Assembly (NCBI RefSeq): GCF_019279795.1
Contig: NC_056726.1
Location: 1,015,584,001 to 1,015,648,000 of the forward strand
Reading direction: 5' to 3'
DNA: 64,000 bases
From: Protopterus annectens
Lineage: Eukaryota > Chordata > Ceratodontiformes > Protopteridae
Shown here: piece after piece, positions 33,124 to 43,244 of the stretch
How the letters are laid out: each line of letters opens with the position of its first letter
Position numbering within the stretch: the first letter of the stretch is position 1
The notes under the pieces: generated by a model
Seen by the model: only the letters and a program-made list of their open reading frames with translations
What the model was told of the DNA's origin: nothing
Databases searched by the model: none
Position numbers and translations under genes: made by a program

Positions 33124-33964
33124 TCACCTATGTAATTTCCTAGTCTTCAGGAAGGGTTTAATAGGGACCATGCCATTAAGGCCAGGTGGGACATCGGATC
33201 TCAGTTTTATAATCCAGTTCGCCTCTCTGGTCTCCGTATAATTCTTAATGTCACCACCTCTAGGTCCTGATGAAATTGTTTCTATTATTAAAAACTTGAA
33301 AATGTGTGTAGGTCCTCTCTCCATGACATGTCTGGCTAGAGCATTGGATTTCAAGCCTATTCTAATATTATAGGCATGCTCCCGTATCCTGTCCCTAAGC
33401 ACCCTATTAGTTTTACCAATGTAGTATGCTTGGCACTCTGAACAAGAAGCCAAGTAGACTACATTGGAAGTAAGGCAGTTTCCATACACTCTGAAAATAT
33501 ATTTTCTTAATGTGGTGGGATGAATAAATATATTGTCCGTGTTAATGTAATCACAGAAGTTGCATTTATTACATTTTTCCGTGCCAAATGACTCTATATC
33601 ATTTCTAGCTTTCTCTTCCTTAGGATAGCATAACAATCGTTTCAAATTTTTCTTATTTTTATAGACAAATCTTGGTGCTTCTCCCACCACTTTCATGAGT
33701 TCATGGTCAACGGTTAAAACACCCCAATGTTTCCTAATTATATCCTTGATTTTCGCTACATCACTAGTATAAAAAATCGAGCAAGCTGCTCCTTCACCTT
33801 TGCTTATCTCATCATCATTTACTAGATGTTCTTCATTTGTGGGTAGTCTGTGCACTAACCCATTATTAAAATAGGGGGCAGCACGATGCTCTCTCAATGT
33901 TGACATATCTATAAGACCTCTCCTAATCTCATGGGCTGAATAACCTCTAGACATAAACCTATTA
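33124..33964 (-). CDS. PLE GIY-YIG endonuclease domain (left arm, 5'-truncated)
   Basis: PLEs use a C-terminal GIY-YIG nuclease for target cutting. This copy reads NNGLVHRLPTNEEHLVND in the loop part, then VGEAPRFVYKNKKNLKRLL, a Cys cluster (CNKCNFCDYI), NVVYLASCSECQAYYIGKTN (GIY-YIG core, with the GIY position as VVY), RVLRDRIREHAYNI and ANWIIKLRSDVPPGLNG. The Cys cluster before the nuclease fits the Neptune group. The frame stays open into the opposite arm upstream, which is an artefact of the palindrome. No reverse transcriptase is present. Confidence 0.8.
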
Positions 33965-34041
33965 GTGAAGGAGCAGCTTGCTCGATTTTTTATACTAGTG
34001 ATGTAGCGAAAATCAAGGATATAATTAGGAAACATTGGGGT

Positions 34042-34637
34042 GTTTTAACCGTTGACCATGAACTCATGAAAGTGGTGGGAGAAGCACCAAGATTTGTCTA
34101 TAAAAATAAGAAAAATTTGAAACGATTGTTATGCTATCCTAAGGAAGAGAAAGCTAGAAATGATATAGAGTCATTTGGCACGGAAAAATGTAATAAATGC
34201 AACTTCTGTGATTACATTAACACGGACAATATATTTATTCATCCCACCACATTAAGAAAATATATTTTCAGAGTGTATGGAAACTGCCTTATTTCCAATG
34301 TAGTCTACTTGGCTTCTTGTTCAGAGTGCCAAGCATACTACATTGGTAAAACTAATAGGGTGCTTAGGGACAGGATACGGAGCATGCCTATAATATTAGA
34401 ATAGGCTTGAAATCCAATGCTCTAGCCAGACATGTCATGGAGAGAGGACCTACACACATTTTCAAGTTTTTAATAATAGAAACAATTTCATCAGGACCTA
34501 GAGGTGGTGACATTAAGAATTATACGGAGACCAGAGAGGCGAACTGGATTATAAAACTGAGATCCGATGTCCCACCTGGCCTTAATGGCATGGTCCCTAT
34601 TAAACCCTTCCTGAAGACTAGGAAATTACATAGGTGA
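34042..34637 (+). CDS. PLE GIY-YIG endonuclease domain (right arm, partial)
   Basis: Same protein as the left arm, with one amino-acid change (CLISNVV for CLTSNVV) and a one-base length difference within the nuclease that splits the frame. It ends NGMVPIKPFLKTRKLHR then a stop. The matching first part lies further upstream than this arm reaches, so it could not be expressed as a full protein. Confidence 0.75.
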
Positions 34638-34884
34638 GGGTATACCAGACAATATTGATTTTGATCGTAATATATTTACCAATTTATTTACTAATATATT
34701 TACTAATTTCTAATGATATAGGAGTTTTTAAATGTCAGTGACCATCTATATGTATTATTTACATTTGTGTTTTTTGCAATTGCTGTTTTTAAACATGATA
34801 TTCTTATATATGTAATATCTTTTTAAGATTTCATGAATTCCCGCCAATAGCGCTATATAAGTACTGATGTTTAGTTTTAAGTGT

Positions 34885-34926
34885 ATAGGTCTGAAGAAGC
34901 CATTTTTGGTGAAAGCGCTAACCTGT
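34885..34926 (+). ncRNA. Hammerhead-ribozyme-like motif, right arm of PLE 1
   Basis: Parts in order: stem I 5' strand ATAGGT (34885-34890); core CTGAAGA (34891-34897); stem II GCCA / TGGT with a TTTT loop; GAA; a self-complementary AGCGCT (34914-34919) acting as a minimal stem III; A34920 at the expected cleavage position; stem I 3' strand ACCTGT (34921-34926), pairing six bases with one G-T wobble. Hammerheads with tiny stem III are known in PLEs. One extra A sits between core and stem II, so activity is not assured. Confidence 0.6.
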
Positions 34927-35133
34927 TCTAATAAATCTTTTATATCACTTTTATACCACTTGGATTTTGTTCGTTGGGAGTGATTTGAAATTTGCAACAG
35001 TTGGTTATATGCTGGACTTGTTTTCGTTGGTCTTTGGTTTGCTGCTCTTGCTCTTAGTTACATTATTGTGTGGTTTGCTCTATCGCAGAGCAGCATTTGT
35101 CTCGTCGGAGCACTCATTGGATTATTTTCACTG

Positions 35134-35149
35134 TTAACATTAACAAACA
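35134..35149. repeat. Target-site duplication of PLE 1, right
   Basis: TTAACATTAACAAACA, identical to 32697-32712. Confidence 0.85.
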
Positions 35150-35217
35150 TTATACTTCACATATATTGCTATAAATCATATAACCTAAGCAACATCACAT
35201 AAACTATTTAATTCTTT

Positions 35218-36340
35218 CCCCCTTTTTTTAAACGAGGAATGTCTTTATTAAACTATCACTCATGACATAAGCAATCATACATTTATATAAATTAAAACAA
35301 ACCATCGTGACACAATCCTAGTTGCAAGCATTAGATATCACTTATAATCTACCCAATTATTTTCAGTCAAACATTATCTCATTTAAGTCCTGCCTTCTTC
35401 TAAACCTCATTCCTCCCCGTATGCATTTTTCCCTGTTTCTCATTTTTTCCTATGCAGTTTATTCCTAACTTTTTCTAAAGATCACAATTCCAGTTATTTT
35501 ATCTCTGTTACTATATTCACTACTTGTAATATAGTTTGTTTAGATTTTGATTTCCATTTTTTAGTAATTACTTTTTTGGCGGCCACCATAATTATTATAC
35601 ACAGCGAGGCCTTATCATGTCTAGACAATTCTGATTCTGCATCATAGCTCAGAAAAACAATCTCCCTCGTCATACCAATCTGCCCACCCAGCATCTCTAG
35701 TAGTGCATCCCGCAGGGAATCCTTAAAGTCTGCCAACCTACTGTACTCCCAGAAAATATGTTCCTAAGTATCTCTTTCTTCCCTGTCACACCTCTAACAT
35801 TTGCTGTCTAGCTGAGGAAAAATTCTCTGGAGTCTACTTGGGGTATAAAAATATCTATGTAACATTTCCAATCAAAAATCCTAAATCTTCTAGATTTTGT
35901 TGCATATTTGGGAGACATACATATTTCCCTCTATTGTTTCTTTGTGAATTGCTTATCCAGTCTCTCTTCCCAATCTTTTCTAACCTCTGATTGATCCTTA
36001 TAGTTATCATGTAATATTTTATATGCTCTACTAATTATTCATTTTTTAATGGCAGGTTATGTTCTAGATTCTACTACAAACTCTACCAGTGCTGTTCTTT
36101 CATTTAGGACCCTGCAATTTCTTTCTCTTTGCCTATACTCTGATATCAATCCTCGATAGGGAAGGCGATCTCTAACCTGCAGTCCAAATAAATTCCTGGA
36201 CTCTTCCCATTCTGTTACCTTTCCCTCGCTACTTATTTGCTCCCAATTCCTTGGTTCCTTTGCCAGTTTTCCCCAATAAATTCCAGCCCCCACTTGCCAA
36301 TTGTTTATATCTCTAAATTTTGTTGGTATGAAACAAACTA
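35218..36340 (-). mobile_element. L1/Tx1-like LINE, ORF2 C-terminus and 3' end
   Basis: Minus-strand reading: ERNCRVLNERTALVEF (36100), RYFYTPSRLQRIFPQLDSKC and CDREERDT (~35800), EHIFWEYSRLADFKDSLRD, then ASLCIIIMVAAKKVITKKWK. This is the C-terminal Cys/Trp region of L1/Tx1 LINEs, where AAKK.IT..W is typical. It ends in TTTAATAAAGACATTCC and an A-run. It lacks the RT core and contains stops, so it is a dead truncated copy. Confidence 0.7.
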
Positions 36341-36384
36341 CTGTTTCATGTACACAGCCTCAACAGACCCTATCTTGTCAGAAC

Positions 36385-36795
36385 TATTACATATTTAGAA
36401 GTCCTTTGGTAGCATGAACACCCACTCAATGGATCTCAAACTTTTTTGTGAAATAAAACATGTTGGAGGAATAGGTGTGCATCACAGGGAATATCTCTTC
36501 TACAGAACCATCTTCCACTCCACATAAAGAGAAGTATTTCTCTCAATCTATTCAAATGTAATCTGTATAACTGGATAGGAAACCACACATTCACCCCCTG
36601 GTTTGGCACTCATATCCTTCTAGGATAGGGGCAACAGGTAAATGCCCCAATATATCCTTGTTCTACCCACATGTGAGTTATTTGTATGCAAAATATAAAG
36701 GTTAAAAACTACAATGGAAATTTAAAGATAGACATTGTTAATGTCCTCACAGAAGAATAGCCTAGGAAGCACCTATGAACCTGTCAACCTATGTG
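36385..36795 (+). mobile_element. Old CR1-like LINE, right part (3' end of the copy broken at 32600)
   Basis: It reads DPILSELLHI, then HVGGIG / CWRNRCASQGIS, RSISLNLFKCNLYNWIGN, matching DPELLEMLHLKKS ... CWRDRFLDQRL ... ALFKRNLDQWMGD. It ends AGCCTAGGAAGCACCTATGA and ACCTGTCAACCTATG. Age and reading position fit the copy that stops at 32600. Confidence 0.7.
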
Positions 36796-37682
36796 CTATG
36801 AGTTAAAGTGAAAGCCATGAGGAACCTGGCAGCAGATGGGACTTCTAAAAGATGGCACAAGAATGCCATAAGAAGCCCAACCAAATATGTTACTGCCATT
36901 TTGGTATGGTATTGCCTCAGGTGAGTTGGATACTGGTGAAAAAGAAGGTAAGAGGAAAAATATTTTTAAAAATTAAAAAATGTAACCCACCAGAATCATT
37001 TTACTCCATACAGCCATCAGAACAGGCTGGAAGCAAAAGTTAGTATATTACAAAATACAGAATAACACCATATGGTTGAGGTAAACTGTCGACTTTATAC
37101 CAAGGGCAGAAATGATTAACCTCTTGTTGGTACTTTCACATTTACAGACTGGTAAGCCTTAACATTTGAGGCAGTAATAGTAACGTTATATGTAATTCAC
37201 AAAGCAGCATACTTCCTTAAGTGTGCCCAGAAGGAAGCAGTTGTGATACACTTTATGAACTGCAGATTGTAGTGAATTACAGTGACACTAAAGACAAATA
37301 GATAAGAGACAAAAGTGTTCTAGGCATTTCAGACAGTGAGCATTCACAAAAAATGCTGTTGTAGCCACATAAAACTGCTTTTAACTCTGATGAACTTAAA
37401 ATGAAAAAAAAAAGTGCAAATGTGAGATTGGCAAGAGATGGGAGATGAACTTAAAATAAAAAAAAAAGTGCAAATGTGAGATTAGCAAGAGATGGGAGAG
37501 AAGTTAATAAAAAAATGCAATAACCAAAAGCAAACGTATGGGAGAGGCCGGTATAAATGTAGATGAAACCAAAATTAATGAATGCAGGAAAAGGGTAGAA
37601 GATGTAAGGGTGCGCATAATGAGTCAGAGTAGTGTTTCTGTGAAGTTGAAGATGCCAGAAAGGTAATACGGTTTTGTATTAT
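36796..37682. other. Unassigned; includes a 55-bp tandem duplication (37389-37498)
   Basis: GATGAACTTAAAAT occurs at 37389 and 37444; the two 55-bp units differ at two or three positions. No gene seen. Confidence 0.6.
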
Positions 37683-37990
37683 TTATTTATCCTTTGCTGA
37701 CCAGGATAGTTCCATTAGGCTGGTGGCCTCCTTTTAGAGGAGGCCCAAGGTTAGTATTTATACTGATTAGGGGAAATTTGGCTATGTCATCTGGGAAATT
37801 CCCACACTCTTTCCAGAAATGTTCTGAGATCTTTTACCCCCATCTGAGCCATCAATTGGCAGTGGAGTCAGGAGTACAGCGCCCCCTAATGCTGCACTGC
37901 ATTACCAGTAATAGAAAAGTGAATCCACTCATCTGTGTTGGAAGTACAATCGAGGGTGCTAAGTCTCCAGACCCAGACATTAACAAATGA
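37683..37990 (-). mobile_element. Short LINE family B 3'-end fragment
   Basis: On the plus strand, TTATTTATTTATCC then CTGACCAGGATAGT ... GAGGCCCAAGG resembles the reverse of the 3' end of LINE B (TCCCTGGGCCACC ... ACTATCC and A-rich tail). Only the end is recognisable; the rest up to ~37990 is uncertain. Confidence 0.4.
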
Positions 37991-38872
37991 CAAATTGGAT
38001 GGACATTCCACTATTGTGTGCAAGTATAATATTGTCAAAGATTTGGCAACTGGAGCTAAAATGAGGTAAAATCAAGAGAGCTTTTCTTTCTGGGCTACAT
38101 GATTAAGCAGTCAGCTCCAGATGAAGGGTGTCATGTCATGCCTTCAGCTCCAGTAAGGTTTAAGAAACATAGTGGGGGTAGATATGATTATAATGTGACA
38201 TGGTACATACAGAAGCATATCAAATTGTCTGCCAATGGTCAAAGTAGAATCTGAAGTATGCAGTGCAGGTATATCTTTTGACTGTTCAGATTTTCGCAGA
38301 ATGTCCAGATTTTCACTGATATTTTTCAACTGTCCCTCATAAAATGTGTGGTTTTCTGGCATATTATTGAAGATTGGAGTTACTAAATAATGGCAGATAT
38401 TTGAATTTCAGACTTCATGTCTTTCAAAAAATACATGCTAACACACATCCTGTTATTCCAGCAAGTTTATGATGGCAATATTTAAAATCTGTCCCTACTT
38501 TGAGGCTTTTATCCCCCCATTATTTTAGGTTTTTGTCCAGATTTCTTGCATTAAGAAGTTGAGAGGTATCAGCGTAAGTGGAAAGATCAGAGGTAACAGA
38601 GAATTCATAACCAAGTACAGTAGAAAAGATGCAAATATGAGCTTTAGATTTATGTGCCATTGGGTCCTTATATGCATAATAGACCAAACAGAGCTACTGC
38701 CTGTGAGCTGGCTTTAATTGCTGCAGTGGAAGAAATAAGGGGTGATGTATTTGGTGATATTGGACTCCTTTAATGGGAGGCAGAAAGATCCTTATGGTCT
38801 CTCAGTGCCAGTAAGGATATTGTTCCCCATCCTATGTAAGGCAGAGCTAAATGGAAAGCATTAATTGTGGGT
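37991..38872. other. Unassigned stretch
   Basis: No gene seen. Phrases at 38280-38570 (TGTCCAGATTT, GAAGTTGAGAGGTATC) recall the decayed ends of the repeat at 55.5 kb, but not strongly enough to name. Confidence 0.35.
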
Positions 38873-38994
38873 TCTTAGGTGAATACTAGGCTAACCTCCA
38901 TGAAACACCATTTTAAGCCTAGCTAATAGCATTAGGTCAGAATCAAACCTTGTGCCTGTAAGCTGAAGATCTTAACCATTGTGCCAAATCCACA
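38873..38994 (-). mobile_element. tRNA-derived SINE with CR1-type tail ('SINE A'), minus strand
   Basis: Minus-strand parts: TTTGGCACAATGGTTAAGAT (A-box head), GGTTTGATTCTGAC (B-box-like), GCTAGGCTTAAAATGG and the tail GGTTAGCCTAGTATTCACCTA. Confidence 0.72.
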
Positions 38995-39019
38995 TTGAGA
39001 GGGTTACAGAACCTATACT

Positions 39020-40020
39020 TGATATTCTGCAGTGGTTCCAGTAACAAAAAAAAATGGCAAACTAAGAATTTGTGTTAATTTAAACCATGTAAATGATACA
39101 GGCAAAAGAGTGGTGTTTATCCTTGGAAGACATATTAGCCAAGCTAACACGAGCAAGGCTGTTTGCCACATTAATTGCACTGAGTGGGTTTTGTCAATTA
39201 CCATGTTTATTCCTCCACTGTGAAGATTTCAACACATACCTTCTGGGATTACCTCTATTCCAGAAATATCTCAACCAGAAATTAATATTCTCCTCAATTC
39301 ACAAAGGGATGGTAGTTATGATGAATGTAATTTTTGTATTTTGGTCTAAGGAAGGATCACGAGGTACGATGTAAAAGATTGTATTGAAAAGATTATGGTA
39401 AGGTTTAATGAGGGAAACGTGTTGTTTGTTAAGAATGAAGTTCAGCATTTGGAATATTGTATTAGTGGAGAAGATTTGCATAATGGGTAACATCTTTACC
39501 TCACAGATAAAAGGTTCATGGTTTGAGTCTAAACTCTACTTGTAAGCTAGGCTTCTGATAGTCTGCAGACTGATAGCCTAGCATTTACCTATGAACCCAT
39601 GAATCTATAGAGATGACATTGAACCAGATACAAGTAAAATAAAAGTTGTGACAGAATTACCAAGTCTGAGTAATGTCATGCTTGGCAACTAATTAAGCAT
39701 GTTTGAGCTAGGACTAAAAATGGCTCTTCATCCTGTAACAGAACTGCTAAAGAAAACTATAGTACAGACATAAGGTGATGCCTAAGAACAGGTTTTCAAA
39801 TGGGTTAAGTCCATGTCAATGTTCCTACCTGTATTTTCCTTTTATGATACCAGTAAACCAACTGTGATGAATACAAATGACAGAAATTATAATATTGGAG
39901 CAGCTTTGTTGCAACAGATTGATTGCAGAGTCAAACCTATAGCTTTGTGCTCTACAACATTAAAAGATACTAGGAGACACAGTCCATCTAAAAAAAAAAG
40001 CCTGTCAGGAATATGAGCAT
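39020..40020 (+). mobile_element. Ty3/Gypsy LTR-retrotransposon fossil: RT and RNase H remnants
   Basis: Plus-strand frames show KKNGKLRICVNLNHVN (start of the Gypsy reverse transcriptase) and, near 39815-40010, PVFSFYDTSKPTVMNTN ... GAALLQQ ... YKPIAL-like RNase H. A matching integrase lies at 47893-48740. The element is old and broken in many places, and is cut by a SINE (39470), a minisatellite and the PLE at 41431-47876. No 5' LTR or gag was recognised. Confidence 0.75.
39470..39609 (+). mobile_element. 'SINE A' copy inside the Gypsy fossil
   Basis: Head: GCATAATGGGTAACATCTTT and GGTTTGAGTC (B-box-like). Tail: GTAAGCTAGGCTTCTGATAG, then TAGCCTAGCATTTACCTATG and AACCCATGAATCTAT. The tail is that of the CR1-like LINE. 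Confidence 0.75.
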
Positions 40021-40130
40021 GCGAATGCTTATTAAGTTAACAGTTTCCAACTAAAAACAAATCACAGATGACTAGTACTGCTGATAAAATCATACAACTT
40101 GGACAAACTGCCTCCAAGATGTTAACAGTT

Positions 40131-40702
40131 GTTAATGAGTATCAGATAATTCAGTGTAAAAGTGGTCCATGGTCGTTAATGAGTATCAGATAATTCAGTG
40201 TAAAAGTAGTCCATGGTCGTTAATGAGTATCAGATAATTCAGTGTAAAAGTGGTCCATGGTCATTAATGAGTATCAGATAATTCAGTGTAAACGTGGTCC
40301 ATGGTCGTTAATGAGTATCAGATAATTCAGTGTAAAAGTGGTCCATGGTCGTTAATGAGTATCAGATAATTCAGTGTAAAAGTGGTCCATGGTCGTTAAT
40401 GAGTATCAGATAATTCAGTGTAAAAGTGGTCCATGGTCGTTAATGAGTATCAGATAATTCAGTGTAAAAGTGGTCCATGGTCGTTAATGAGTATCAGATA
40501 ATTCAGTGTAAAAGTAGTCCATGGTCGTTAATGAGTATCAGATAATTCAATGTAAAAGTGGTCCATGGTTGTTAATGAGTATCAGATAATTCAGTGTAAA
40601 AGTGGTCCATGGTCGTTAATGAGTATCAGATAATTCAGTGTAAAAGTGGTCCATGGTCATTAATGAGTATCAGATAATTCAGTGTAAAAGTGGTTCATGG
40701 TC
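40131..40702 (+). repeat. Minisatellite: 13 tandem copies of a 44-bp unit
   Basis: The unit starts GTTAATGAGTATCAGATAAT and ends AGTGGTCCATGGTC. 572 bp divided by 44 gives exactly 13 copies, which differ at only one or two positions each (AGTAGTCC, AACGTGG, ATGGTT). Since 44 is not a multiple of three it does not preserve a frame. It lies inside the Gypsy fossil, between RNase H and integrase. The high homogeneity suggests recent expansion. Confidence 0.96.
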
Positions 40703-41239
40703 TAGGAAAATAATATCATTGCAGATACTCTGTCCAGAAATCCAGTGTCCAGTGAATGAGGCAGTCCAATAAGACTGATAAGAATATGTACGGGAATATG
40801 AATATGTACAAGCCATAATATGTTGCAGACCATTGACTCCCCACATAGCGAGCATTCTTGGTGAAGCAACTAAGTATGACACAGAGCTTCAGACTATAAC
40901 TAGTTATGTTTATGATGGGTGGTCAAGTAACTGGACACAGACAGATAATTTATGACACAAATACTTTGTCATGAGAGTTCATTCATCATTACGTAGCTGT
41001 CTCTTGTTTTACTGAGATCAGATTGTGCAAAGATCAGCAGTCCTGTGACAAATGCATGTACCAGGTGCAAGGAGATTAAGCAAGAGAGAGAGTGTGCATG
41101 TGTGTGTGCGTGAGTGTGTATGTGTCATAGCTTGATGCATAAAGCTTGTGCCTGTATGTTAGCTTTATACTGAGCACAGATCCAGTCAGATGTTGGAATT
41201 TCTGATTCTTTTTGCATTGCTAAAAGGACCATGGCAAAG

Positions 41240-41386
41240 GGTTGGGAGGGTGGCCTAATGGTTAAGGTGTTTACCTTACAAACACAAAGTGCAGAGTTTG
41301 AGTCTCACAAGGGATAATTGGCTAGGGTTAAAATGGCTTGCAAGGGCAGTTAGCCTAGTACTAATCTATGAACCTATCTATGAATT
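41240..41386 (+). mobile_element. 'SINE A' copy
   Basis: Head: GGTGGCCTAATGGTTAAGG (A-box) and GAGTTTGAGTCTC (B-box-like). Tail: GGCTAGGGTTAAAATGGCTT, GCAAGGGCAGTTAGCCTAG, TACTAATCTATGAACC. The nearly complete copy lies just left of PLE 2 and close in sequence to the copy at 50191. Confidence 0.85.
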
Positions 41387-41414
41387 GCAACACACTTGTG
41401 TGACCATAACAGGA

Positions 41415-41430
41415 TGAATTACATAGCAGT
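41415..41430. repeat. Target-site duplication of PLE 2, left
   Basis: TGAATTACATAGCAGT, repeated exactly at 47877-47892. Confidence 0.85.
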
Positions 41431-41624
41431 AAATGATGACAAATGGAACACGGAGAAAAGGCAAACCAAAAACTAGTAAAACAGAAATTCCTCCATTGTA
41501 CAGGAACCAATAAAGGCTGTCCCACAAAACATTGTAGTTGGAATAGTAATGTCGAAAAAGACTCTGCAGTCCACAGGTAGTTCAAACCACGTACATAATT
41601 TATTAACAATACAGTGAGTTAAAA

Positions 41625-41672
41625 ATTAAACGCTTTCAATTCCAAGGCTGGAAACTTCATCAGAATGACTAC
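41625..41672 (-). ncRNA. Hammerhead-like motif, 3' pseudo-LTR of PLE 2 (decayed)
   Basis: Minus strand: CTGATGA, stem II GTTTCC / GGAATT, then GAAAGCGTTT. The stem III palindrome AGCGCT is altered to AGCGTT here, so this copy is less likely to be active. Confidence 0.4.
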
Positions 41673-42314
41673 CATTGTTGCGTCAGACATTTTATACCAT
41701 GGTGTTAATTACATTCAATATGAACACATTAATCAGAGAGCAATATTTTAAAGAAACAACCCACTATAATTTTGTATGTGTCATTGCATTGAAACAAGTA
41801 TCGTAAAAGCATATAAAACAACTGTAGAATAACACTGATGTTTGATATAGGTAAAATAAGATCTCCATAAATTCTGAATCTCAATAAAGTTGTAAGGTGT
41901 TGCTTAAAAACACATGAGTACCAATGCATGGACCCTTATAGTAAAATCTATTTAAATAGAATAATATGTATATACACAAAATATTAAAATATAATATAAT
42001 AAAACTCTGTTTTGATAAAACGGTATGTATACCACATAAAAATGCAATGTAAAAAATACACAGTATAAAAATAACTAAATCTAAAGATATGTATGATGAT
42101 AATGTTAAACAAATAAGTTGGTAAAAATAATTAATTAATAAAGGAATGTTGAATGGTATTCAGTATTATTTCATAAATTTTCTTTAGTTTTATTGTGATT
42201 TTAATCATTATTTTTTAGTTTTTGTTTTTATTTTTATTTTATTTGCCCATAATTTTAGGGCAGGTAAAAGTGATACATGGTCATTCATCCCTGGGGGTGT
42301 ATTGGAATCCAGTC

Positions 42315-43244
42315 TCAGCTGCCAAATAAGTTCTCTATAACTAAGCTGGTTTTCCCAACCCCCCCTCTGTTGTCCCTAAGTACTGTTTCCAGAATCCAGA
42401 ACTTGAAATTAGCTTCCTTACAAAATAGTGTGTGCCGATAAAGGGCATTAGTTTCCTTCTTCCTATTGACATCATACATATGTTTGTAAATTCTCTGTCG
42501 TAAGTGTCTTTCTGTCTTGCCAACATAATATCCCCAACATGAAGTACAATAGGCCAGATATACTACTCCACTAGTGTAACACGTGCAGTATTGTTTCTCT
42601 TTGAATGTAATTGGGATAGTGGACAGTTGTAATTCCTCTATGTTAGCTATAAATGTGCATTGAGGACATCTTCCACATCGGAAAGTACCTTTTTTCCTTT
42701 TATCTTTCTCTTGCCTGTTCCTCTCAAAAATAGTTTTAAGATTAGGCCCCCTTCTGAAGCTATAACATAAATGCTTATCAAATATTCCTAACCTGTTTGG
42801 CATACTCTTAAAAATGTCCCATGTCTTGTTGATAGCTTTTCTTATCAACTTTGTATTGGCATCATATGTCATAACAAAAAAAGGGGTATCATTGGAATTA
42901 TTGCAAACTTCATGGTTGCTAATATTTGGATTACAATCTGGTACATTGTAGTCTGTCTTAACTTCCATATTGAGTAAAGGAATATATCTAATCTCCCACC
43001 CCTTGATTACCTCTTCCTTTAAGGGAATAATAATAGAGTCTGGGTAGCCCCTCTCCAAAAATAATTTGTGTACATAGTCTAGTTCATCAATAAAATCAAT
43101 GAAATCAGTGTACTTTGATGTCATCCGGGCCACTCTGACCATTTGTCCCTTAATAATGTTCCTCTTCTGTAGTGGGGGGGTGATTACTACAATAGTGGAG
43201 GTAAGAGTTCTTGAAACATGCCTTTCTAAATATTCTGGATACAT
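42315..43244 (-). CDS. PLE 2 C-terminal region: Cys cluster and GIY-YIG endonuclease
   Basis: The frame reads LERHVSRTLTSTIVVITPPL, KAINKTWDIFKSMPNRLG, RRGPNLKTIFERN, a Cys cluster (CGRCPQCTFIANI), then CTCYTSGVVYLAYCTSCWG, YYVGKTERHLRQRIYKHMYD. The VVY and YYVGK strings are the two halves of the GIY-YIG core; R of RQRIYKH is the usual catalytic Arg; the Glu near WILETVLR is also in place. It continues from the RT region in another frame. The Cys cluster before the nuclease is a Neptune-type trait. Confidence 0.82.
   Translation of the reverse strand: MYPEYLERHVSRTLTSTIVVITPPLQKRNIIKGQMVRVARMTSKYTDFIDFIDELDYVHKLFLERGYPDSIIIPLKEEVIKGWEIRYIPLLNMEVKTDYNVPDCNPNISNHEVCNNSNDTPFFVMTYDANTKLIRKAINKTWDIFKSMPNRLGIFDKHLCYSFRRGPNLKTIFERNRQEKDKRKKGTFRCGRCPQCTFIANIEELQLSTIPITFKEKQYCTCYTSGVVYLAYCTSCWGYYVGKTERHLRQRIYKHMYDVNRKKETNALYRHTLFCKEANFKFWILETVLRDNRGGVGKTSLVIENLFGS

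Larger units (their letters stand above)
32713..35133. mobile_element. Penelope-like element 1: inverted foldback of two 5'-truncated copies
   Basis: The left arm (to 33797, minus strand) and right arm (from 33965, plus strand) are reverse complements over ~1086 bp with only a few differences. They are joined head to head by a 167-bp loop (33798-33964) that belongs to the left copy. Each arm holds the GIY-YIG endonuclease end of a PLE and a pseudo-LTR with a hammerhead-like motif. The right arm has ~83 bp more at its outer end (35051-35133). PLEs are known for such inverted, truncated partial copies. The arms' near identity and the clean 16-bp target duplication point to a recent insertion. 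Confidence 0.85.

Noticed and set aside
33964-34035. Continuous minus-strand frame running from the right arm of PLE 1 into the left arm
   Set aside because: It exists only because the arms are inverted copies; the upstream part is the antisense of the right-arm gene.
40131-40702. Regular repeats resembling a CRISPR array
   Set aside because: The 44-bp units are contiguous with no unique spacers, and the DNA is eukaryotic.
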